Numbered from the stretch's first letter, positions 1 to 8,182 are shown. The stretch is DNA of 64,000 bases from Bacteroidota bacterium (GCA_036522515.1 DATDFQ010000056.1:62001-126000); one strand, 5' to 3'. Notes: generated by a model from the sequence alone, not told the origin. Made by a program: numbers and translations.

Positions 1-484
1 AGTTCTTTGTGATAATCCCGACGGGATTTCGGAACTCGAGAAAGACCTCGAGGCACCGCCTCGTCAGTTGGAGGGTTCGTTCGACCGGCTGGTAACAATC
101 GGTGTTCCCGGAGAGGCTGACCATCTGCGGTTTCCACGACTTGCGCCTGAAGGCCTCGGCCAGGAGTTCCGGAGCGTCGTGTTTGACGAGGATTCTGGTC
201 TCGAAATCGAGACCTGCGGAGAATCCCAGATATTCGTGACTCGGCCGCGCGTAACAGTAAATGCAGCCATGTTCGCATCCCCGGTAGGGATTGAGGCTGT
301 ACGTGAAAGGGACATCGGGGCTGTCGTTCCTGGCAAGGACCGATTTTGACGAATCTTTGTAGAAGACTGTTCGCGGCCGCTCGGCCTCCCCCTCGTACTC
401 TATCTCGAGGGGCTCAAGGTGGAGCGTCTCGAACCGGTTCGGGGTGTTAAAGGACGCGCCCCGACCTTTGATGCTCTCGGGCAT
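1..484 (-). CDS. Radical SAM protein, PA0069/spore-photolyase-like family (3' part missing)
   Basis: An open frame reads from an ATG at 484 leftwards to base 1 without a stop, giving 161 codons of N-terminal sequence; the rest lies outside the window. Residues C70, C74 and C77 sit in the motif GCEHGCIYCYAR, the CxxxCxxC that binds the 4Fe-4S cluster of radical SAM enzymes, here in the form typical of the PA0069/Rv2578c family. The conserved 'RGASFNTPNRF' start and the 'SGNTDCYQP' block also fit that family. The substrate of this family is not established. No TTG-17-TAnnTT promoter was seen upstream, although an AT-rich stretch lies at about 520-545. Confidence 0.85.
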   Translation of the reverse strand, partial: MPESIKGRGASFNTPNRFETLHLEPLEIEYEGEAERPRTVFYKDSSKSVLARNDSPDVPFTYSLNPYRGCEHGCIYCYARPSHEYLGFSAGLDFETRILVKHDAPELLAEAFRRKSWKPQMVSLSGNTDCYQPVERTLQLTRRCLEVFLEFRNPVGIITKN

Positions 485-574
485 GTCAGGATTAGAATGT
501 GTCGGTGAACGATCCTCCCTAAAATAAATATAAGAGTTTTATGGGAAAGATCCGCGCCTACCGCCGCCTCGGAC

Positions 575-744
575 TTGGTAGCCGCAGCCTTTATTAGGCT
601 GCGCCGATCATTCGGGGAGGGTAGCCGCAGCCTTTAGGCTGCGGTCTTTTTCCCGCCATGGCACAGCTCCCCGATCAAAAACCCGCAAGCTAAAGCTTGC
701 GGCTACCGATACCCCGGATCTCGTTCCGCCGCTCCGCGGCGGAA
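575..744. repeat. Cluster of palindromic repeats (family A)
   Basis: The gap between the radical SAM and TonB receptor genes holds three copies of a short hairpin built on CCGCAGCC-loop-GGCTGCGG or CCGCAAGC-loop-GCTTGCGG (about 581-605, 621-651 and 681-708) and a separate palindrome, TTCCGCCGC...GCGGCGGAA, at 724-744. Related copies occur at many other gene ends in the window. Confidence 0.8.
673..702 (-). terminator. Repeat-derived intrinsic terminator after the TonB receptor gene
   Basis: Read on the minus strand this repeat copy is CCGCAAGC, a four-base loop, GCTTGCGG, then GTTTTTG. It lies about 50 bases beyond the receptor stop codon, where a terminator is expected. Confidence 0.55.
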
Positions 745-749
745 GGCAT

Positions 750-3284
750 TTAGAATTCCGCCTTCGCCCCGACCCTGATGCGGCGCGGTTCGTAATAGGC
801 CGCGGGGTCGCCGAGCTCCCCTCCGATTTTCCCGTTCGAATCGACCCACCTGACGTTATCCCTGTTCAGCAGGTTGCGTACATCCGCGTAGAACGTCATC
901 GAGCGTCCATGCTCGCCCCCGAAGCGCCTCGAGATTTTGAGATTGACCAGAAGCACGTCTTCCATCCGCGCATTATTGGGGACGAACAGGGCGTTCGGGT
1001 AGAGGGGATTGAATCCGTCCCGGGTCGGGAAATAGGTGTAGGGCCGGGGCGAATTGTAAAGAACGATCAGATCGCCTTCGATTCCGAGCGGCAGTCTCGG
1101 CTCGACGTCGAGTTTCAAGGTGTGGCGCTGGTCCCAGCTCAACGGGAAGGTCACAGGAGCGAGCGGAAACCCCCACTGGGCGAAATTGATCCGCTGGTCC
1201 GCATATTCGCTGACACCCTCGGTGGTCATGTAGGTGTACGAGACGCTCCCGGAGAGACGCTCGTCGTTTTCGCGGCTGACGACGAATTCCAATCCGCGGG
1301 CGAAGGCTTCCGCATTATTGACGTAGGAGGCGAAACCGAAATCCCCCGAGAACTTGCTGTCGAACGGGACGAGCGTCCTGGCGTCGATCTGGTTCTGGAT
1401 GCTCTTCTGGAAATAGGTCACAGAGCCCACAATTTTTTCCGTGAACTGGCGCTTATACCCGATCTCCCAGGAGATCGTCCGTTCCGGTTCCAGGTTTGGA
1501 TTTCCGGTCAACACGTTCCGCGACCCTTCCCGAAGCTGAACCGGGGTGATCCCGGAATAGAGATAGTTGAAAAGGGGGAACTGAAAGTACTGGCCGAAGT
1601 TGACGAAGAGAAAATCCGCCGGGCCCACGGGGGCCGCGACGGCAACACGGGGGCTCAGCGTTTGCTTAAAGCTTGCCCGTGCGGTGCCCGTCACCCGCTC
1701 CATAAACTCACCCGGAGCCGTTGGGACGAATTCGACGACCGGCCGGTCGGCCGTGGGGTCGAGAAAATCCCAGCGGAAACCGAAGCTCGCGTTCGATCCG
1801 TCCCGCGCAAGTTCAATCTTGTCCTGCACGAACACGCTCCCCGAGCGGGGATAATACCGGTAACTGTTGCTGTAGTTCAGAAGCGGCGCGTTCGCGACCG
1901 GTTTTCCGAAATAGGTAAGCTGCGGCTCATATTTTACAAGTTCGGAGTTCAGGTCGTACCCGTTGAGCTCGAAACCCGCCTTCAACAGGTGCGATCGGAT
2001 CGCGTCATCGGTGATCTCCCCCTTGAGCGTGTAGATGATCTGGCGGGTGTCCGCCCACCAGTTTCGCTTTCCCCCGATCACATAGCGGAGGAACAAATCG
2101 TACTCGTACGGCTCCGGATCGATGCCGGCCTTCGAGTCCTCCCCGATGTGCGCCCCGAGATAAAACCTGCTCAGGCTTGCCGTATAGAAGAGGTGGTCGC
2201 CTACCGCGTGGGAGAGGGTCGCGACGAGACGGTACGAATTCCTTTTTTCAGGCGGAAGCCCCGCGAGATTGAAGCGCCAGCCGTACTCATAATCCCGCCA
2301 GGTGTGGAGGGAGTACATCCCCTGGACGCTCAGCCGCAGCCGGGGCGAGAAGAGATATTCGAGTTTGTCGAACCCGTCAAATTCCTTTGAGACAGGAGAC
2401 GAAAAAAACAGGCGGAAGTCCTGCCACCACCTGGTGTCGGTGAGAAGGAAGTCGTTCGACGCGAAGTAGAACAGGCGGTCATGAATGACCGGACCCGATG
2501 CGGTGAGTTCCCCCTCCGTGGAGCGATTGCTCTCGGTACTCCAGCTTTCCGGGAGCAGGTTATCCTTTTCGACCCGGAGCGCGGCGGCGCCCGTATTCGA
2601 GCCGGACCGGGTGACGACATTGACGACTCCTGAGAGCGCGTTCCCGTATTCGGCTTCGAACCCTCCGGAAACGATCGTCATGCCGGTTATGGAACCCTTC
2701 GGGATGGTAGCGCCGGGCCCTCCTCCCATGACATCCTGGATGGGGAGGCCGTCGACGAGGAAGACGACCTCGTCGGTCCTGCCTCCGCGCACGTTTCCTT
2801 CGGAGGTCGTTCCGGGCTGAAGAGTGAGGACGTCTGACATCGTGGAGACCGGAAGCTTGTCGAGCTTGACCTCCCCGATCGAAAAGGCGGTCGCGGCCTG
2901 GTCTTTCTGTATGAGGGGCCGCTTTGCCTCGACTTCCACTTCGTGCAGTTCGATCGGCGACGGTTCGAGTTCCGCATCGAGAGTGTTGCGCAAATCCGGT
3001 ATGACGGTGAAGTTCCTGATGACGACTGTCGTGTATCCAAGGAGGCTGAATGAAACTCTGTAGATCCCTGCCCGGACATTACTGATTTCGAAATAGCCGC
3101 CGGTGTCGGTGACGCTCCCCTGCGTGGTGGAAAGGATGAGGACGTTGACCGCGGCAAGCGGGATACGCCGCTCCGCGTCGAACACCCGTCCGTTCACGAT
3201 TCCGGTTGTGCCGCGAAATCCCCGGGCCGCGACCGGATTGTGGAGCGACACAATCAAGAGAATGCCGCCGAGAAGGGGCTTCAT
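750..3284 (-). CDS. TonB-dependent outer membrane receptor with carboxypeptidase-regulatory-like N-domain
   Basis: The 844-residue product starts with a signal peptide (about residues 1-20). A carboxypeptidase-regulatory-like beta-sandwich follows (about 27-110; 'VNGRVFDAERRIPLAAVNV', 'TDTGGYFEISNV'), then a plug domain (about 120-230; 'LPVSTMSDVLTLQPG', 'VFLVDGLPIQDVMGG') and a 22-strand-type barrel ending in an aromatic-rich strand (KAEF). Such receptors import scarce ligands using TonB energy. The ligand cannot be told from sequence, and no SusD-like partner is present. The gene overlaps the upstream lipoprotein gene by 4 bases (ATGA), so the two are translationally coupled. Confidence 0.88.
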   Translation of the reverse strand: MKPLLGGILLIVSLHNPVAARGFRGTTGIVNGRVFDAERRIPLAAVNVLILSTTQGSVTDTGGYFEISNVRAGIYRVSFSLLGYTTVVIRNFTVIPDLRNTLDAELEPSPIELHEVEVEAKRPLIQKDQAATAFSIGEVKLDKLPVSTMSDVLTLQPGTTSEGNVRGGRTDEVVFLVDGLPIQDVMGGGPGATIPKGSITGMTIVSGGFEAEYGNALSGVVNVVTRSGSNTGAAALRVEKDNLLPESWSTESNRSTEGELTASGPVIHDRLFYFASNDFLLTDTRWWQDFRLFFSSPVSKEFDGFDKLEYLFSPRLRLSVQGMYSLHTWRDYEYGWRFNLAGLPPEKRNSYRLVATLSHAVGDHLFYTASLSRFYLGAHIGEDSKAGIDPEPYEYDLFLRYVIGGKRNWWADTRQIIYTLKGEITDDAIRSHLLKAGFELNGYDLNSELVKYEPQLTYFGKPVANAPLLNYSNSYRYYPRSGSVFVQDKIELARDGSNASFGFRWDFLDPTADRPVVEFVPTAPGEFMERVTGTARASFKQTLSPRVAVAAPVGPADFLFVNFGQYFQFPLFNYLYSGITPVQLREGSRNVLTGNPNLEPERTISWEIGYKRQFTEKIVGSVTYFQKSIQNQIDARTLVPFDSKFSGDFGFASYVNNAEAFARGLEFVVSRENDERLSGSVSYTYMTTEGVSEYADQRINFAQWGFPLAPVTFPLSWDQRHTLKLDVEPRLPLGIEGDLIVLYNSPRPYTYFPTRDGFNPLYPNALFVPNNARMEDVLLVNLKISRRFGGEHGRSMTFYADVRNLLNRDNVRWVDSNGKIGGELGDPAAYYEPRRIRVGAKAEF

Positions 3285-3904
3285 TGCAGCACGCAGGGTC
3301 CGTCGGTCTGGATGGTCGGGCAGATGTTCCCCGGGACGAAGTCGCTCACCGGTTTGAACGTGAGGAGGATCGGTCCGAGCGGAACGACTCCGGTGTGGTC
3401 GAACACCTGTACCTCGCCCGCGATTGTGAGCGTGACCTCGCCGGCGATCCTCCTGTAGGGACAGGCGGGGTCGTCGGAGTAGACGAACGCGTCGCGGCGA
3501 ACGTCTCTTCCGCTGTCGTCGATGAAGTCCCAGACGTAGCGGAGGTGGATCGGGGCGCCGGGATCGATCGTGAGAACGTTCGAGATGCTGTCGTAATTCG
3601 CAAGGGTGAGCAGGCGGGGGCCGAGAGCCGCGGTTGCGTGGAAGGAAGTATCGCTCCTCAGTGTGATCCGGAGCTCTCCTCTCAATAGCGCGGTCGACTG
3701 CAGTGTCTCGTCGAAGATATTCCTGACCGCGATGCAGGCCTCGACGTTGTTTTCACGCGTACGGAGGACGTATCGCGCCTCCATCGTTCCCTGGAAGACG
3801 TTTTTCGGATCGACCCGGTCGGGGAGTGTTTCGTGGCAGGAGCCTCCGAGGAGAAGGAGGAGAGCGTACAACACGCCCGTTCTGAGATAATTCAATCCAG
3901 CCAA
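3281..3904 (-). CDS. Hypothetical lipoprotein coupled to the TonB receptor
   Basis: This is a 207-residue product whose N-terminal hydrophobic segment ends in a lipobox-like LLGGSC (Cys near residue 23), so it is probably a lipid-anchored envelope protein. The rest is rich in beta-strand patterns. There are four further cysteines, two of them at the C-terminus (NICPTIQTDGPC). I do not recognise a family. The start is TTG at 3904, with a second in-frame TTG at 3895. The 4-base overlap with the receptor gene suggests it is a partner of the receptor. Confidence 0.65.
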   Translation of the reverse strand: MAGLNYLRTGVLYALLLLLGGSCHETLPDRVDPKNVFQGTMEARYVLRTRENNVEACIAVRNIFDETLQSTALLRGELRITLRSDTSFHATAALGPRLLTLANYDSISNVLTIDPGAPIHLRYVWDFIDDSGRDVRRDAFVYSDDPACPYRRIAGEVTLTIAGEVQVFDHTGVVPLGPILLTFKPVSDFVPGNICPTIQTDGPCVLQ

Positions 3905-3973
3905 GCGCCTGCCGGGTAAAAAAATGGAGGATTCCTGGAGGGTCCCCGTCGGGGGACTTTTAAGGGAGGACGC

Positions 3974-4303
3974 TTACTTGACGCCGAGTTTTTTCTTCGC
4001 CTCTGGCGACATCATCGACGGCTCCCAGCGGGGTTCCCAGACGATCCGGACGTCGGCTTCGTGCACGCCCTCAAGCTTGAGCAACCGCTCCCGGATGTTG
4101 TTCGAGATCTGGGCTCCCATGCCGCAACCGGGCGTCGTCAGCGTCATTTTCACGCCGACCCAATCATCGATGATTTTCACATCGTAGATCAGTCCCAGTT
4201 CCACCACGCTGATCGGGATTTCGGGGTCGTAGCAGTCCTTGAGCGCCTCATACACCTGCGCTTCGCTCGTCGATTGTTGTTCGGTCGATTGTCGTTCATC
4301 CAT
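3974..4303 (-). CDS. MIP18/DUF59 family iron-sulfur cluster assembly protein
   Basis: The 109-residue protein carries the DUF59 (MIP18, SufT-like) signature. This includes 'ALKDCYDPEIPISVVELGLIYDV' (given here only as a landmark, about residues 20-42) and the reactive-cysteine motif TTPGCGMG (about residues 75-82). Family members help load Fe-S clusters onto client proteins. The length is normal. A candidate promoter at 4328-4356 gives it its own short leader. It sits just downstream (on the minus strand) of the iron operon that ends at 4461, so iron uptake and cluster assembly are neighbours, though separated by repeats. Confidence 0.88.
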   Translation of the reverse strand: MDERQSTEQQSTSEAQVYEALKDCYDPEIPISVVELGLIYDVKIIDDWVGVKMTLTTPGCGMGAQISNNIRERLLKLEGVHEADVRIVWEPRWEPSMMSPEAKKKLGVK

Positions 4304-4327
4304 CGGAGGGTCCTTCCTTTCAGACTC

Positions 4328-4356
4328 AAGTTACGGTTTTTAGGAACCGATTCCAA
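4328..4356 (-). promoter_or_regulatory. Candidate promoter of the MIP18-family gene
   Basis: On the minus strand: TTGGAA at 4356-4351, 17 bases, TAACTT at 4333-4328. The predicted start lies about 18 bases before the ATG at 4303. Confidence 0.5.
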
Positions 4357-4385
4357 AAGCACATAGTGGGTGAGTTTCAACACCC

Positions 4386-4466
4386 GAGCCTAAAGCCCGC
4401 AGCCTAAAGGCTGCGGCTACCAAGTCCGAGGAATCGGTACCCGCAATCTGAAGGTTGCGGCTACAG
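4386..4466. repeat. Palindromic repeats (family A)
   Basis: There are two hairpin copies: CCGCAGCC-taaa-GGCTGCGG followed by 'ctacc', and a diverged CCGCAATC/GGTTGCGG copy that reaches the stop codon of the Rieske gene. They fill the gap between the iron operon and the MIP18 gene. Confidence 0.75.
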
Positions 4467-4880
4467 CAGGATGGTAAGGTTTGTTCCGTCGATGCGGGTC
4501 GCCAGCGCCCGGAGGGGTTTACTTGCGGGGCCGCGGGTTGCAGTGCCGTCCAATGCAAAGGTACTGCCGTGGACGCTGCAATAAAAGAGACTCCCGGTGT
4601 ACTCCAGCTCGTTGGAGGCATGGGTGCAACGAAGCACCAACGCTGTGAACGTGGCGTCGGGGAGCTTGCGAACGGCAATTTCAAAGCCAAGGTTCTTCGG
4701 ACGCACGATTTGAATCTCGCGGTCCTGAAACAGGGAGAGAGGCAACGAAATAGTCTTGTCTTTCGCGTCCGCCTCGATCGCGGGCACCGAGGCGCACGAT
4801 TCCAGCTCCGCGAATGTCATCGCCCCGCCGATTGCGACGCAGAGCATGCACGAAAGCCGCAGGAATTCCTTACGCTCCAT
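4461..4880 (-). CDS. Rieske [2Fe-2S] protein, last gene of the iron operon
   Basis: The product is 139 residues. The C-terminal half holds both Rieske boxes, C-T-H and C-S-V-H-G, spaced as in Rieske ferredoxins and the QcrA soluble domain. The N-terminus (MERKEFLRL...) has a hydrophobic stretch ending near 'AELESCAS', which could be a signal or anchor. A longer frame begins at 4901, but the ATG at 4880 has an AGGGTGGG ribosome site and lies 8 bases past the porin stop, so I prefer it. Rieske proteins carry single electrons at fairly high potential. In this operon a role in changing the redox state of iron in the periplasm is a reasonable inference but unproven. Confidence 0.8.
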   Translation of the reverse strand: MERKEFLRLSCMLCVAIGGAMTFAELESCASVPAIEADAKDKTISLPLSLFQDREIQIVRPKNLGFEIAVRKLPDATFTALVLRCTHASNELEYTGSLFYCSVHGSTFALDGTATRGPASKPLRALATRIDGTNLTILL

Positions 4881-4888
4881 CACCCACC

Positions 4889-6118
4889 CTAAAACGACCA
4901 CCCGATTCCGGCATTGACGAACGTAGTGCCCGACTCGGACGACGCGGCCGTATGAAAAAATCGGATATCCGCCTTCAGCGCAACGCTATTGACCGGCAGG
5001 TAGTTCAGTCCAACGATGACATGCTGCTGGTTCAGCCGCTCGTCGATCACCGCGTTCGAGGGGACCTTTGAATTCATATCCAGCTTCTCGTACCTGACGA
5101 AGCCGATGAGTTGCGCCCCCTTCATCCTGGAGGAGAGAAGATCATACCCAACCTCAAGGTAAGCCCCATACTCTGATTCTGCAGTGTTGTTGCCGTAGGC
5201 CCGATTGAGGGCGAAGGCGTCCGGTATCGAAACGAAGGTGCCAAGAGCCCTGAACGTAAATCCGTTCACGGAATATTGGAGATCCGCCTCGCCCAGACCG
5301 ACCGGCGTCCCGAAGAAGCCGGAGTTCAACTGCAGGGCGCTTGCGCTGTCGGAATTAACCCCCACGGTCCCGCCATAGTAACCCGAAACCTTCGCCCGCA
5401 GATCCCCCCGGTTCCACTGAAGCGAACCGGTGAGCGCCCCGTTGTTCGCCGTCGCAAGACGGCCCTCAAATCTTCCCTCACGAATGCCGCTTCCGTTCTC
5501 GAACGCCGCTCCCGACAACCCCGTGACGAGTCCGGCGCTGTATGTCAACGGCGTCCCGTTGATGCTTCCATAAAAACCGACACCGATCTCCCGCCACGTG
5601 GAGGGGATGATATAGGTCTCGACCTGTGTACGTTCATTGCCGTTAAATGAGGTCGGAAGATGATCCTCGTTCAAAATCCCGAGCGGAGGCAGAAACAATC
5701 CCGCCTTAAAATAGTTCATCGGGTCGAGACTGAACTTCACATAGGCCTGTTCGAATGCGACTTCGCCCCCCTCTTCCCCGCCTGTCACTTTCGCGTCTTC
5801 CACCTCGAGCTCACTGAAAAAAGAAATATCCGGGCTGAACCGGTGGCCCACGAACAGTACCACGCGCTCCAAATCGGCCGTGGCGGTCTGTGAAGCGGAA
5901 TTATGCTGGTAGAGAGCATTTCCGTATCCTCCGATGTCCGTGGAAGGCTCAAACCTCCAATTCGCATTGAGAGAATCTTCCGCCGTGCCCCCCGCCTTCT
6001 GTGCGTAAAGCGCACTTGTTGAACAAATGAGGAGCGATGAGAGGAGCAGTTGTTGCGCCGGGAACCGGGCTACCATCAGGGTGGAGATGAACGCGGTGAG
6101 CCTATTTTGAATCCTCAT
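4889..6118 (-). CDS. Outer-membrane porin-like beta-barrel protein
   Basis: The 409-residue product has a long N-terminal signal region ending at SALYAQ (about residue 40). Alternating strands follow, ending with 'TFVNAGIGWSF', a typical barrel-closing strand. The central blocks 'LPPLGILNEDHLPTSF' and 'IIPSTWREIGVGFYG' match the porin type seen in phosphate-selective-porin-like families. It overlaps the FTR1 gene by 17 bases and is followed within 8 bases by the Rieske gene, so it belongs to the same operon. Its likely job is to let iron or a small iron ligand cross the outer membrane. Confidence 0.75.
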   Translation of the reverse strand: MRIQNRLTAFISTLMVARFPAQQLLLSSLLICSTSALYAQKAGGTAEDSLNANWRFEPSTDIGGYGNALYQHNSASQTATADLERVVLFVGHRFSPDISFFSELEVEDAKVTGGEEGGEVAFEQAYVKFSLDPMNYFKAGLFLPPLGILNEDHLPTSFNGNERTQVETYIIPSTWREIGVGFYGSINGTPLTYSAGLVTGLSGAAFENGSGIREGRFEGRLATANNGALTGSLQWNRGDLRAKVSGYYGGTVGVNSDSASALQLNSGFFGTPVGLGEADLQYSVNGFTFRALGTFVSIPDAFALNRAYGNNTAESEYGAYLEVGYDLLSSRMKGAQLIGFVRYEKLDMNSKVPSNAVIDERLNQQHVIVGLNYLPVNSVALKADIRFFHTAASSESGTTFVNAGIGWSF

Positions 6119-7427
6119 TGATATCGAAATATTTTCGTTTGCTCTGGAGGTCGCTGAGCTTGATCTCGATATTCCCTCCGCTCAGGCGGGATGGGAGATA
6201 GATGGGTGCGCAGCCGTTTCCCTCCATCGATCCGCTGTTATTCTCGTCCGGTTCGGCCTCCCCGCGGGTGAGATGGAGTTTGCTGAGGGGGGAAGGGGCG
6301 TCGCATTGCGAACAGATCAACTCGCCGTTCTTCAGGTAGTACCGGCCGAAGCTGTAGCAGGCATAGCAGGCGTCAAAGGCGGTTGCGAACTTGCCGAAGC
6401 CCGTCCGGAGGACAAAAAAACGGATCGTCAGGCCCGCATCGGTGATGGAATATCGGTGGAGGTTATTATCGCTCACCTGGCTAACGGGGATTTCGATTAG
6501 CCCGGAGGCGGGAGTCGAAATTGTCTTCGCCGAGAGGTCCATTTCTGTGTTTGACGAAAAGATATCTCCCACGCCGAGGAAAAAGATGATGCAGATGGAG
6601 GCGACGCCCGCGCTCAACTGCCATCTTCGCGAACCCCGGGCCCTCCCGGGCAATGCGGGATCCCCGGCAGGAGGGATGCCGGCCGGCTGCTTGGCCGGTT
6701 TCCCCGGAATCAGGAGCATGATCGCCGGAATGCTCAGGATTGCGAGGATGAAGAGGATGTTGTTCTGGACGATCGGCCCCAGGAGCCCCATCATCTTCGG
6801 GTTGGCGGGGAACACCCCGTACTCGTAAAACTCGTGAAACGCGTTCACGATCAGCTGGACGGTGAAAATCAAAAGGGTGACGGCGGTGACCCGCAGGAAC
6901 CGGGTGATATTGATTCGCAGGCTCCCCCGGATGAAGAGGACGGCGAAGATGGCCGCCATCGCCAGGCCGATTACAGTCCCCCAGATGCTGCGCCACGCGC
7001 CCGTGCTTAACGCCACGGCCTGAAGGAAAATCGCCGTCTCGATTCCTTCCCGGACGATCATCAGGAAGGTGAAACTCAGGATGCTGGCGTGGGATTTCCA
7101 GGAGGTGGTCGACTCGACGATCGAGCTGATCCGGGCCTCGATTTCGCGTCGGATCTTCTTTGCGGTGAGCCACATCCAGGCGATCATGGAGATCACGAAG
7201 ACCGCCGCGGCGAGCATAAACCAGCCCTCCAGGGATTCCTGGTCGATCGCGAACTTCTGAAGAAGAACGGCGCCTCCGACACTCGCGAGGAGCGCGAGGA
7301 CAAGGCCGGTGTAGACCGAAGTCACGAGGGACGGCCTTTCGATCTTCCTCAGGTACACGATGAGGATCCCGAGGACGAGCGCGATCTCTATTCCTTCGCG
7401 CAGGGCGATGATCATCGATTCAATCAT
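6102..7427 (-). CDS. FTR1-family iron permease fused to a DUF2318 domain
   Basis: The 441-residue membrane protein has two REGIE motifs (R10-E14 and R126-E130), the paired iron-binding glutamate motifs of FTR1/EfeU permeases, spread over about seven hydrophobic segments up to roughly residue 260. After another hydrophobic segment (about 275-295) comes a DUF2318 domain with CYAC ... CSQC and a further Cys (about residues 350-410); this domain is found fused to FTR1 proteins. FTR1 permeases move ferric iron in step with its oxidation by a partner. No EfeO or EfeB homologue is nearby, but a Rieske protein is encoded two genes on. The gene lies 16 bases after the Fur-family gene. Confidence 0.9.
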   Translation of the reverse strand: MIESMIIALREGIEIALVLGILIVYLRKIERPSLVTSVYTGLVLALLASVGGAVLLQKFAIDQESLEGWFMLAAAVFVISMIAWMWLTAKKIRREIEARISSIVESTTSWKSHASILSFTFLMIVREGIETAIFLQAVALSTGAWRSIWGTVIGLAMAAIFAVLFIRGSLRINITRFLRVTAVTLLIFTVQLIVNAFHEFYEYGVFPANPKMMGLLGPIVQNNILFILAILSIPAIMLLIPGKPAKQPAGIPPAGDPALPGRARGSRRWQLSAGVASICIIFFLGVGDIFSSNTEMDLSAKTISTPASGLIEIPVSQVSDNNLHRYSITDAGLTIRFFVLRTGFGKFATAFDACYACYSFGRYYLKNGELICSQCDAPSPLSKLHLTRGEAEPDENNSGSMEGNGCAPIYLPSRLSGGNIEIKLSDLQSKRKYFDINEDSK

Positions 7428-7443
7428 TGGCGGTCACTTGATA

Positions 7444-7887
7444 TCATTTCTTTTTTGACTGGCAGGCCTGGCAGACGCCGAAAATCTGCAGGGTGGAGTT
7501 ATGGGGCTTGAATTTATGCTCGGAGCAGACTTCCTGCTGCAGCTTGTCCAATTTGTCGTTAACGAACTCAATGATGTCGCCGCATTCCAGGCAGATCAGA
7601 TGGTCGTGGCGTGGCCGCCCGAAGGCCTTTTCATACCGGGAGTGGTTTTCGCCGAAGCGGTACCTGGAAATCAAGCCGCAGTCGACAAGCAGGTCGAGTG
7701 TATTATAGACGGTGGCCCGGGAAACTTGCACCCCTTTTGCGTTGAGCTTTGCGAAAAGGTCGTCCGCGTCGAAGTGACCCCCTGTATGCATAATCTCATC
7801 GAGCAGGAGAAAGCGCTCGCGCGTCGGACGGAGCTTTTTCTCTTCGAGATATTGAATCAGGATGTCTTTTGCAGCCGAATCGTCCAC
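7444..7887 (-). CDS. Fur/PerR-family metal-responsive transcriptional repressor
   Basis: The 147-residue product has an N-terminal winged helix ('RPTRERFLLLDEI', 'VSRATVYNTLDLLVDCGLI') and a dimerisation domain. The latter carries HDHLICLEC and VCQACQ, the two CxxC pairs that hold the structural zinc. The His in HTGGHF and the HDH motif belong to the regulatory metal site. Whether it senses iron (Fur) or peroxide (PerR) cannot be decided from these residues. The start is GTG at 7887 with no clear ribosome site. It heads the FTR1-porin-Rieske operon, and a perfect 7-5-7 palindrome sits just upstream, which indicates autoregulation. Confidence 0.92.
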   Translation of the reverse strand: MDDSAAKDILIQYLEEKKLRPTRERFLLLDEIMHTGGHFDADDLFAKLNAKGVQVSRATVYNTLDLLVDCGLISRYRFGENHSRYEKAFGRPRHDHLICLECGDIIEFVNDKLDKLQQEVCSEHKFKPHNSTLQIFGVCQACQSKKK

Positions 7888-7900
7888 GGAGGAGGAGGGT

Positions 7901-7919
7901 ATTTAGAATTGGTCTAAAT
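7901..7919. promoter_or_regulatory. Palindromic operator for the Fur/PerR-family regulator
   Basis: ATTTAGAATTGGTCTAAAT is a perfect 7-base inverted repeat with a 5-base centre. It resembles PerR/Fur boxes (TTAnAAT-N-ATTnTAA type). It overlaps the -10 element and the predicted start of the operon promoter, the usual place for a repressor site. Confidence 0.7.
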
Positions 7920-7945
7920 ATAAACAATATCCCGAGTTGAGTCAA
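7917..7945 (-). promoter_or_regulatory. Promoter of the fur-FTR1-porin-Rieske operon
   Basis: On the minus strand: TTGACT (7945-7940), 17 bases, TATATT (7922-7917). Transcription should start near 7910, inside the palindrome, leaving a leader of about 23 bases. Confidence 0.6.
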
Positions 7946-8010
7946 GAAAAATCAACGGGGAGAGATGCTTGACCAGGTTCTCTGGATCTTGATTATGACC
8001 GATGTGAACA

Positions 8011-8182
8011 AACATAGCCTAAAGGCTGCGGCTACCAAACCCGAGGAATCGGTAGCCGCAAGCTTTAGCTTGCGGGTTTTTGATCGAGGAGCTGTGCCAT
8101 GCCGGGGAAAAGACCGCAGCCTAAAGGCTGCGGCTACCAAACCCGAGGCACCGGTAGGCGCGACCTTCAGGTCGCGTGACGG
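8011..8182. repeat. Cluster of family A palindromic repeats
   Basis: At least four hairpin copies (GCAGCC/GGCTGC, GCAAGC/GCTTGC, and a GCGACC/GGTCGC variant) alternate in orientation and are joined by 'accaaacccgaggaatcggtag'-like linkers. They fill most of the space between the divergent fur operon and the dehydrogenase gene. Open frames that cross this block consist only of repeat and are not genes. Confidence 0.8.

Noticed and set aside
575-744. CRISPR array, considered because of repeated short palindromes
   Set aside because: Copies vary in stem sequence and spacing, there are no regular unique spacers and no cas genes.
909-2390. A 493-codon open frame opposite the TonB receptor
   Set aside because: It lies wholly antisense to a well-supported gene, has the Arg/Glu/Pro/Gly-rich composition of a GC-rich shadow frame and matches no family.
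3930-3965. GTCCCC/GGGGAC hairpin after the MIP18 gene as a terminator
   Set aside because: The stem is short and the T-rich run lies on the wrong side or too far away; not strong enough to list.
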